A stretch of DNA of 64,000 nt from Pseudobdellovibrionaceae bacterium (GTDB lineage Bacteria > Bdellovibrionota > Bdellovibrionia > Bdellovibrionales > Bdellovibrionaceae). The notes beneath the pieces were generated by a model. The model was given only the letters and a program-made list of their open reading frames with translations. It had not been told where the DNA came from and did no database searches. The DNA lies in assembly GCA_016719575.1 (NCBI GenBank), contig JADJYV010000006.1, positions 310,001 through 374,000 of the forward strand, written 5' to 3'. Both the position numbers and the translations under genes were made by a program. This document shows, in pieces, positions 8,781 through 15,789 of the stretch; position 1 is the first letter of the stretch, and each line of letters begins with the position of its first letter.

Positions 8781-9785
8781 TTAACCTACGGCACGCAACT
8801 TTTTTTGCATATGGGTTGTGTGAATCACATTTTTCAGAGCAAGAAAGGCTGGCTTGTTAAAGGGCTGCCCCATTACGTTTTCAATATAGGAGATCGCCTC
8901 TTCCGGAGTCCGTCTTATATTCTCTTTGTTGCTATCATATATCAACTCAACAAAACACTCTGCCACCGCTACTATACGAGCGAGAGGATTGATTTTAATA
9001 TCTCGAATTCTTCGGGGATAGCCCAATCCTAAAGCGTTTTCATGATGTTCAAGCACAATCGAGAGAACATCCGACGGAATTTCTTTGATATCTCTCAAAA
9101 TCTCAACTCCGCGCAGGGTATGAGATTCATAATAATGGAGCTCTTCTTCGGTCCACTGTAGCCGTGGCTTTTCTAAGAGCTCCCGCGGAATTTCTTTAAG
9201 TCCAATATCATGCAAGAAAGCACCCATCACTATCTTCTCAATGGTCGACTTCATGGTAATATCCATTCTCTCGCAAATCATCAAAGAGACAATGGAGGTC
9301 GCCAGAGAGTGACTCACTTGATCTCCTGGCATCTTGCTAAAGACATCAATAAATTTTTCAAAGTTTTTTAACTGTGCTACGGACTCTTGAACAAAAGAAA
9401 CCACCTGTTTACAGCGCTCATAGCTACCGACAAAAACTTCCTTTTTAACAATGTCCGACATTGCGGACTCGGCAACTCCCTTTAATAAATTCATCTTTAA
9501 TAGAGGGCTTACAGATTCATTTTTCAGAGTTTTTTCGATCAATGAAACATTATGTTTCACAACTTTTGAATAGTCCTCGGAAGAAACATAGAGTTCACTC
9601 TGATCATCCTTCATAAGGTGCAGCGCTGAAAGATTGCTCTTATCATCCTTTCGCCCCACCAAGATAAATTGCCCAGAAGGCAATCTTGTATAGACTTCAG
9701 AGGCTAATGGAAGGCCATCTGTGAACAATTCCTTGCTCACGCGGACCATCTCCTGCTCATTTAACTTCATTGCCGCATTTCCCAT
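8781..9785 (-). CDS. HD-GYP-type phosphodiesterase-like protein
   Basis: A 334-residue soluble protein. The C-terminal ~180 residues are an HD-GYP-like domain: His159 (SHSLATS), His192-Asp193 (HDIG), His222 (SHTLRG), His247-His248-Glu249 and GLGYP at 253-257, close to the GxGYP signature. These are the metal-binding and signature positions of cyclic-di-GMP phosphodiesterases. The N-terminal ~110 residues are an uncharacterised beta-rich module without a receiver Asp, similar in style to the N-terminus of the protein at 60010. It lies 84 bases after the Glt-like operon on the same strand, so it may be read through from it, and cyclic-di-GMP control of that machine is a fair inference. The start may be Met1 or Met6 (9770). 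Confidence 0.85.
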   Translation of the reverse strand: MGNAAMKLNEQEMVRVSKELFTDGLPLASEVYTRLPSGQFILVGRKDDKSNLSALHLMKDDQSELYVSSEDYSKVVKHNVSLIEKTLKNESVSPLLKMNLLKGVAESAMSDIVKKEVFVGSYERCKQVVSFVQESVAQLKNFEKFIDVFSKMPGDQVSHSLATSIVSLMICERMDITMKSTIEKIVMGAFLHDIGLKEIPRELLEKPRLQWTEEELHYYESHTLRGVEILRDIKEIPSDVLSIVLEHHENALGLGYPRRIRDIKINPLARIVAVAECFVELIYDSNKENIRRTPEEAISYIENVMGQPFNKPAFLALKNVIHTTHMQKKLRAVG

Positions 9786-9869
9786 CTTGGTCTTTATCGG
9801 CTTTTTCTCAAAAAACCTTCAGCAAAATAGGAGCATCTCAATTTAAGACGCGAGGCTTGTTAGCTGGGA

Positions 9870-10853
9870 CTATTTAAACTTTGCCACATCGTAGGTGATA
9901 TTTAATTGGGTTCCTGAAGGCTGAGAAGTCCAATCGATACGGTTGCCTAAATGGATGGTATTTAGCTTGGGATCAAAAGACCACCCTGTCTCAAGATCAG
10001 GAGGCAGTTCGATATTCCCCCATGTTATTTTGATCGAGGGGACATAAGGCACCTGGCTTAAACGAAGGGTGCTAATTTCGTCAACAATGCTTTTTGCCAT
10101 ATTTGCCAAACGATTTCCATAATCTGGATCGCAAAGATTAACTACATTGTTCGTATTGTTTGGCAAAGCTGCTAAAAAGCCTTCGATTCTACGAGGTCGT
10201 AATCCATCATCTCGATCGCAATCCAAAGGATCGTTGGTTGGAACAATCGCTCCAAATGCCAGCACTTTGCTTGCGTCTCCCCCTTTAAGGCCTAATAAAA
10301 ACTTATAAAATGATACCTCATTTAATTCAATACTTTGATCTTCTGCATCCGTTATAAAAATCAATGCGAGAGTTGCCCCTGCGCGATAGAATCCCGCGTT
10401 CCAGCCATTCAAATGCGGGATTGATAGCGCCATTTCAACAGGATCAAAAACCATTTCAGAACCAGAGCCAAGCGTTCCAACCATAAGGTTGCTTGCGAGG
10501 ACAGAATTAATATTCGGAGTTTTTTTGTTCACGAACCTAGGATCCCCGACTAACAATCCGCCTCCGCTGTACTTATCAGTTGTGATGACTCCAATGTGAT
10601 AGTCAATAAAAGAGGATTTGGTAAATTCGGCAGTAAATTTTTCGACATTCGTAGCTAAGTTTGATTGATGGCTATCCATACTCATGGAATTGTCGACCAC
10701 AAACAAAATATCCAAGCGTGGATCAATTACAACTTTTTTGATAGTTGCCTTTTCAAAAACTTCAGGGCGATAAGCCTTCATTGCCTCTGGCGAACAGGAC
10801 AAAGAAAAACACCCTAAAGATAAGGCCATTACAAGTTTAGAACTAAAATTCAT
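9870..10853 (-). CDS. Von Willebrand A domain lipoprotein
   Basis: 327 residues. The N-terminus has a lipoprotein signal with lipobox SLSC (Cys20), so it is a membrane-anchored periplasmic or outer-membrane protein. A VWA domain begins at about residue 45 with the MIDAS motif DNSMS (Asp54, Ser56, Ser58) and continues with a second metal-site Asp in FITDAED. The last ~70 residues are beta-rich. VWA domains with an intact MIDAS usually bind partner proteins through a divalent metal. It is the last gene of the Glt-like operon, three bases after the preceding stop. Members of the Myxococcus glt clusters that I know do not include an obvious VWA protein, so this may be a lineage-specific component. 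Confidence 0.85.
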   Translation of the reverse strand: MNFSSKLVMALSLGCFSLSCSPEAMKAYRPEVFEKATIKKVVIDPRLDILFVVDNSMSMDSHQSNLATNVEKFTAEFTKSSFIDYHIGVITTDKYSGGGLLVGDPRFVNKKTPNINSVLASNLMVGTLGSGSEMVFDPVEMALSIPHLNGWNAGFYRAGATLALIFITDAEDQSIELNEVSFYKFLLGLKGGDASKVLAFGAIVPTNDPLDCDRDDGLRPRRIEGFLAALPNNTNNVVNLCDPDYGNRLANMAKSIVDEISTLRLSQVPYVPSIKITWGNIELPPDLETGWSFDPKLNTIHLGNRIDWTSQPSGTQLNITYDVAKFK

Positions 10854-10856
10854 AAT

Positions 10857-12467
10857 CTACCTCTTTACTGTGCAAGCCTTTTTGACGTCCACTCGATAAC
10901 GACTAATTTCATCAAACCAGACCTCATCTTCAGCAGGAAACTTCATCACCTCTGCGTTTCCTTTGTAACCAGTGACGCCCACTTTTTTATCATCAGAACT
11001 TGGTTTTGCATTTTTAACAATTTTATCCGCTAGCGAGACTTGCTGAATCACTTCTGCTTCAACCATGTGGAGCTTGCGAAGAATATCTTTGGTCTCAGAA
11101 ACCTCCATGGCCGCGAGCTGCTTAACTCTGTTAAGTGCGGCTGACTTTGCAGAGCCAGCTCCTTGCAAAGAAATATTGCGAATAACCTCAAATGTTGACT
11201 GCAGCCCCGTCAAAGCCAGGGACTGAGCATACAGTTTTTCAGCTGCCCTCGCCTCAGCTTCTAAATATTTTTGTTTCTGCGCAAAACTATAGAGATTTTC
11301 GTCGTTCGAAAAGCGACGTGGCAGATTGCGAGCCTTATTTCCTAAATCCTCGAGACGTAAACGCTTTGATTGCAACTTTGCAAGAGCCTCGATCACATCT
11401 GGAGTGCTCGCATCAACACTCATCTCTTCTAAGGTTTTTGTTCTTTCTTTAAAGCGTTTTGGAAAATCTCCAAGACTAGCAACCACACCTGCATAGTCAC
11501 AAACTTTCAACCGCGCTAAAGAATTTATAAAAAATCCCTCGGGAGTCACCATGTAAGCCATGCTTGGGTGAACCAATGACTGAGTAACCGCCTTTGCATT
11601 GTTAGGTTCCCCTTTGCGGATATAGGCCCAGGCTGTTTCTTCTTGAGCCTCCGTCCAATACTCCGAAGACTTCGAAACCTTTTCATAGTACTTAATAGAA
11701 GAATCAAAATAACCATTCTGAAACAACAGACGGGCCGCCGTGATCTGCATTAAATCCGGACTCACAGGGGCTTGAGGGTTCTTCATTAAACGACTTAAAA
11801 CCAAAGCTGCTTTATCTGCCTGGTCCTTCAGCGCATACGAAAGAACAATCTGCCAGTCCAATCGACCTTTGATATAGCTGTTTGCAGTGGCTTGAGCAGA
11901 AAGCTTTTCAATGTCTTCGATCTTAGGACTTTGGGAAGCAAGAAGTTCTTCTGTCTTGACCCAGAGACTGTGATCTAGTCCAAAAATATTTTCCCAATCT
12001 TGGCGCCAAGAGACTTGAGCAAGCCCCCAAGCATAGTGATTCACAGGCGCCGAAGTTCTCCACTCTTCTTGCAAGACTTCACTTATTTGCTGGGGATTCT
12101 CGGCCGAAAATAGAGTCTGCAGGCCCCGTACCGGCAAGCCCGCTCTGAATAAAGCCAATCCAAACATGGCTCGGCCATTTGCAGATTTCTGAAAAATTGT
12201 CCCCTCGAAAGCACGAGGAAATTGCAAACTTGCTTTGTCCCATTCGCTAGCTTCCACATAACGTAAGAAAATATTTTGTTCTGTATTCGGCGCGCCGATG
12301 CCCCTTCTAAGAGTCGAAACGAGAGGCGACATTTTTGTGAATTTAACAGCCGAAGTCTGGCCAACTTGATCTGTCGGATTACCACCCTCTAAAAGACTCT
12401 CTAGATCATTTGCTAAGGCAAAGTTTAAGCTCGCCAAAAGAAGACCAAAGCTCAGCAAACACTTCAT
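10857..12467 (-). CDS. Exported TPR-like repeat protein, Glt-like operon
   Basis: About 536 residues from the ATG at 12467, which overlaps the upstream stop in an ATGA arrangement; a TTG nine bases earlier is less likely. A signal peptide (MKCLLSFGLLLASLNFALA) precedes a largely helical protein with degenerate tetratricopeptide-like pairs, for example the segment around GYFDSSIKYYEKVSKSSEYWTE. It probably acts as a periplasmic scaffold. The position after the barrel protein and before the VWA lipoprotein parallels TPR proteins of the Myxococcus glt clusters, although I cannot assign one-to-one orthology. Confidence 0.75.
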   Translation of the reverse strand: MKCLLSFGLLLASLNFALANDLESLLEGGNPTDQVGQTSAVKFTKMSPLVSTLRRGIGAPNTEQNIFLRYVEASEWDKASLQFPRAFEGTIFQKSANGRAMFGLALFRAGLPVRGLQTLFSAENPQQISEVLQEEWRTSAPVNHYAWGLAQVSWRQDWENIFGLDHSLWVKTEELLASQSPKIEDIEKLSAQATANSYIKGRLDWQIVLSYALKDQADKAALVLSRLMKNPQAPVSPDLMQITAARLLFQNGYFDSSIKYYEKVSKSSEYWTEAQEETAWAYIRKGEPNNAKAVTQSLVHPSMAYMVTPEGFFINSLARLKVCDYAGVVASLGDFPKRFKERTKTLEEMSVDASTPDVIEALAKLQSKRLRLEDLGNKARNLPRRFSNDENLYSFAQKQKYLEAEARAAEKLYAQSLALTGLQSTFEVIRNISLQGAGSAKSAALNRVKQLAAMEVSETKDILRKLHMVEAEVIQQVSLADKIVKNAKPSSDDKKVGVTGYKGNAEVMKFPAEDEVWFDEISRYRVDVKKACTVKR

Positions 12468-13189
12468 AACAACCAACCCATTTGCACTGAGGCCAAGGCG
12501 AGATCCATCGACTTCTTGGTTTCAAAATACGTCACTTCGTAACTTTGATATCGCATCTCTAACCGAGTTGAAAAATTTTTAGTCAGCCAAAAAGCAAACC
12601 CCGCACCTGCGGTGTAGGTTGGTGCCGGCCCCGAGAACAGTTCCACCTGCCCATAACCACCAAGCAGATAAAAATCAAAGTGAGCCACGGCTTTATCTAG
12701 TAAATTTAGCTTTCCGTAGATGGGGGACCAATTAAGCAAGGCCATCGCTTGTGTTTTGGCGTAATCAAACTTAGGATAGGGAAATCGAGGGCTCTCGGGA
12801 TTTTCAAGGCGATCAGCCTGAGCCTCTGCTATCAGAGACTCTCCCTCTGGAGTCAGAGTGTTAAAAGACCAATTGTATTTAGCCCCTACTGCCCACCGAG
12901 AATTAAAGTGAAACATGGCATTGAGACCAATGTTTTTTGTTCTTGAGTAAGTCTCGCCGCCAAAGGTGCCAGAAAATTCAGGTGCGAGTTCAAAGCGACG
13001 AAGCAAAGAAACAGTTCGGTTTTGCACAATGCTGATATTTTCTTCTGGTTGCAAGGCTTTTGCTTTTTCTAAAAATATTTTATTTCCACCAAGAGAGTCA
13101 AAATCAGTATCAGAGACAGCGGCGTTTTTTTCTTCGGCCGCCAGAGCTGAAGAGGCGATCAAGGACAAAATCAAAATTAATTTTCTCAT
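12464..13189 (-). CDS. Outer-membrane beta-barrel protein, Glt-like operon
   Basis: 241 residues with a signal peptide (MRKLILILSLIASSALA). After a ~45-residue linker it has alternating amphipathic beta strands (FELAPEFSGTFGG, IGLNAMFHFNSRWAVGAKYNWSF, LATVMALLNW-type strands) and a final strand ending in SVQMGWLL, as in small outer-membrane barrels found in Myxococcus-type motility loci. In the proposed machine it would be one of the outer-membrane partners contacting the surface adhesin. It follows the lipoprotein gene by two bases and overlaps the next gene by four. Confidence 0.8.
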   Translation of the reverse strand: MRKLILILSLIASSALAAEEKNAAVSDTDFDSLGGNKIFLEKAKALQPEENISIVQNRTVSLLRRFELAPEFSGTFGGETYSRTKNIGLNAMFHFNSRWAVGAKYNWSFNTLTPEGESLIAEAQADRLENPESPRFPYPKFDYAKTQAMALLNWSPIYGKLNLLDKAVAHFDFYLLGGYGQVELFSGPAPTYTAGAGFAFWLTKNFSTRLEMRYQSYEVTYFETKKSMDLALASVQMGWLL

Positions 13190-13191
13190 AT

Positions 13192-14388
13192 TTATTTCCC
13201 TTTACCTATGGTTTCGCTGGGAGGAGTGGGGGCACTTTTTGGCGGCAAGACGCGTATTGGAAAAGATAACTTTTTTACCTCAGAAGGAGGGTTTCCCCAT
13301 TCCTGCCTATTTTTAACCACAACCTCAGCGTCAATAGCATGCACCTTCAGAGGTGTCCCGACAGCCGGTGTCCACTCAAAAACGCAGTGCTGCTGAGAGT
13401 CCTCATTCGACGGCACGCTTTGACAATCCACAACTGCTCCAGGAGGCAAATTGGTAAAGGTCGGGGCCTGCAAAACCCCTTCATCTTTAGGATCAAAAAT
13501 GACAAAACTGTAATTGATTGGTTGCCCAGTAAAAACAGAAATTTCATTCCGCCATGTCGAGGTTAAATCAGAAAAAGAAGTAAAAATTATTACATCTACA
13601 TACTTGCTTTCGCTAGCTATCCCTCCAAAGGAGTAGGCCACAAGGTTTGCGGCGAAATTAACTCTCGTATCCGTAACCTCGACCCCATTCAAATTTAAAG
13701 TCAGATCAAACACAAAGTCCCCATTAGGTAGACGCTCTTTCGAACTTACCTTCGTAAACCCGGCCAAGTTATTGCCAGAGTAAGGAGGGTGGAGAACCAA
13801 AACGGGCCACGTTAATTCCGAACTGGTCGCATTTTGATCTCGAACGACAACACTAAATTTCGTCGACTCGCCTTCACGAATGGACGTCAACTCCGGAACA
13901 GAAATGATTGTAGGTTTTAAAAATGTTTTTTTAATCATCACTGGTACCGCTTCATTCTTGACTATCACGGCCTCTGGATTTCTAAAAACGACTTGAATTT
14001 CTACTTGCTTCAGGACACTGTCCTCGCTCCCCGCAGTTCCAAAGGGCGGAGTCCAAGAAAAAATGCCTGTTGTCGGATCAAAGGCGGCATAGGGAAAATC
14101 ATCTTTGTTTTTAATTGAGATGTCTGGGGCAGAATATCCCGGCAATAAAATTCTTGCTTCTATCTTAAAACTTCCCGGAAAACTTTCCTGAAAAGTGTAG
14201 GAGGAAACAGTATCAATAATAATATTATCCGGCGGAAGGCCGTCCTTTGGCTTCTCGCCTCCGGGACTTGGCTTGCCAGAATTATTCGGCCATGGTTGAC
14301 CTTCCATCGGATCTTGATTCCATTTTGAGCAGCCACCAACACCTACAACGACGAAAATAATACTCAGTATCTTTATCATATTTTTCAT
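13192..14388 (-). CDS. Ig-like domain lipoprotein, Glt-like operon
   Basis: 398 residues. Lipoprotein signal with lipobox GVGGC (Cys20), then a Pro/Gly-rich spacer. Residues ~50-390 are beta-rich with segments such as FDPTTGIFSWTPPFGTAGS and a matching CVFEWTPAVGTP near the C-terminus, the hallmark of putative Ig-like (cadherin-type) domains that occur in envelope proteins. It is likely anchored to the outer membrane with the domains in the periplasm or outside. Its start is one base after the stop of the upstream AgmX/PglI-type gene, so translational coupling is likely. It may correspond to a GltK-like lipoprotein in role, but this is inferred from gene order. Confidence 0.75.
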   Translation of the reverse strand: MKNMIKILSIIFVVVGVGGCSKWNQDPMEGQPWPNNSGKPSPGGEKPKDGLPPDNIIIDTVSSYTFQESFPGSFKIEARILLPGYSAPDISIKNKDDFPYAAFDPTTGIFSWTPPFGTAGSEDSVLKQVEIQVVFRNPEAVIVKNEAVPVMIKKTFLKPTIISVPELTSIREGESTKFSVVVRDQNATSSELTWPVLVLHPPYSGNNLAGFTKVSSKERLPNGDFVFDLTLNLNGVEVTDTRVNFAANLVAYSFGGIASESKYVDVIIFTSFSDLTSTWRNEISVFTGQPINYSFVIFDPKDEGVLQAPTFTNLPPGAVVDCQSVPSNEDSQQHCVFEWTPAVGTPLKVHAIDAEVVVKNRQEWGNPPSEVKKLSFPIRVLPPKSAPTPPSETIGKGK

Positions 14389-14389
14389 A

Positions 14390-15526
14390 TTAACCCTGTC
14401 CTGCCCTTCTTAATACAAACGGATAACTCACTTTGACGTCTACACCGCCCTGGGGAAGCGGAAATTGCCATGTTTTTAATCTCATCACGATGCAGTCTTC
14501 GATTATTTTGGACTGCATGGTTGAGCTTTCCAGGGAAGCTGTTCTAACGAGTCCATTTCCACCGATTGTGAAAGCCACAGCCACCCTTCCGTGAAGGTTC
14601 GGATCGCCCTGGAGACCTTGTTCGTAACAAAAACGAACCTGTCCGAGATTTTTATTGATCACCGCTGCAATTTGGTCACGATCAAGACCCGACTCAACGC
14701 TGGCTTCTTGCACTAAGGCTATTGGACTATTTCCAGCAGAGCCAATAAGACTCAACTTACCGTAACCAGCCTGACCACCACCTTTGCCTTTGGTTCCATA
14801 CCCCCCAGCGCCTTGGATATTTCCTCCAACACCCACGGGAGCGGCAACCACTCCCTTTGCATATAAGGAGGTTTGAACACCTCCGCTGCCTTGGGTGCCA
14901 CCACCTAAACCAGGTCCTGCAGACGTATTAACAGCCCCCAAGTCTATTCCACCTTTTTGTGTGCCAGTTTTGAGGCTACCTAAAACCGCGAGAGCTCCTC
15001 GGCGCTTCAAGGTGTTGGTTTTTGTTGCAACCTTGGTTTGCTCTACCGTCTCTTGAGGTGTGTTTGTCATCACCTGAGTCTCTACTTTTTGTTTGGGCGG
15101 CATGCTCTTAATAATCTTTACTACCTCTTGCTTCAAGCTCTGCTCAATCTTTGGAGTCATCAGAGGCAAGGTGCGAATATAGGTTAAAAAAACAACCGAC
15201 ACCAACAAGACGGCAAACAAAATAAAATACCAGCGCCGCTCACCCTCTTCCACTAGATTTTCATCTTTATTGAGAGTGCCAACGCTCTCCACCAACTTGA
15301 GATGTCCAAGCTCTCCGATCAAAAAAGGTTTGGTTTCTAGTTCGCATTGACTGATTTGGCCAATAGACTCAAAGGGAATTTTCTTCTTTGCTAAAAAATC
15401 AGTCGAAGGCACAACTTCCAATCGGCGAGTGTCTCCTCGGCGAATAACCTGAACTGGACCGCCGCCCCACTGATAGGATCTTAAAACTGTTCCGTTGCTA
15501 TCTTCGAGTACAAGTCTTTTTTCCAT
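14390..15526 (-). CDS. AgmX/PglI C-terminal domain protein (GltG/GltJ-like)
   Basis: 378 residues. Residues 1-95 form a cytoplasmic beta-rich domain, with a FHA-like feel but no motif I can prove. A single membrane helix lies at about 100-117. A linker follows, rich in Gln, Thr and Lys and then strongly glycine-rich (about 185-265). The C-terminal ~90 residues match the TonB-like AgmX/PglI domain: VINKNLGQVRFCYEQGL, then GRVAVAFTIGGNGLV and VSYPFVL. This layout, a cytoplasmic domain, one helix, a flexible periplasm-spanning arm and a TonB-like end, is that of the Myxococcus GltG/GltJ proteins that link the inner-membrane motor to outer-membrane parts. Confidence 0.85.
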   Translation of the reverse strand: MEKRLVLEDSNGTVLRSYQWGGGPVQVIRRGDTRRLEVVPSTDFLAKKKIPFESIGQISQCELETKPFLIGELGHLKLVESVGTLNKDENLVEEGERRWYFILFAVLLVSVVFLTYIRTLPLMTPKIEQSLKQEVVKIIKSMPPKQKVETQVMTNTPQETVEQTKVATKTNTLKRRGALAVLGSLKTGTQKGGIDLGAVNTSAGPGLGGGTQGSGGVQTSLYAKGVVAAPVGVGGNIQGAGGYGTKGKGGGQAGYGKLSLIGSAGNSPIALVQEASVESGLDRDQIAAVINKNLGQVRFCYEQGLQGDPNLHGRVAVAFTIGGNGLVRTASLESSTMQSKIIEDCIVMRLKTWQFPLPQGGVDVKVSYPFVLRRAGQG

Positions 15527-15534
15527 CGTACCCC

Positions 15535-15789
15535 CTAGTAACTTCCTGCTGAACTTTTTATGCGATCCTTAAAGTCAGAACGAACACCGATCAAGGCATC
15601 AAGCACCTTATCCTCTTCAACCGTATTCACCGCCTCTTCAGAGAAGTGGTACTTTCCTTGAACCAAAATATCTTCGAAATTATGAGAAATCGCCGAGGTC
15701 TCAGACTTTTTTGGAGTGACGGCCGTCGTTGTTGGCGCGGCCTGGGCTATGGCACTGACTGCGGTCAATGTAAAAATTAAAGCTCTCAT
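15535..15789 (-). CDS. Small exported protein of the Glt-like operon
   Basis: 84 residues with a signal peptide (MRALIFTLTAVSAIAQAA). The mature ~65 residues are hydrophilic, lack Cys and carry a central NFEDILVQGKYHFSEEA segment. The start overlaps the stop of the upstream large TPR gene by four bases (ATGA), and the AgmX/PglI-type gene follows after eight bases, so it is tightly embedded in the operon. The name and role are unknown. A small periplasmic adaptor is plausible. Confidence 0.75.
   Translation of the reverse strand: MRALIFTLTAVSAIAQAAPTTTAVTPKKSETSAISHNFEDILVQGKYHFSEEAVNTVEEDKVLDALIGVRSDFKDRIKSSAGSY

Noticed and set aside
9786..9869. Terminator between the Glt-like operon and the HD-GYP gene
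   Set aside because: A run of six T exists on the minus strand but the hairpin before it is too weak to support a call.
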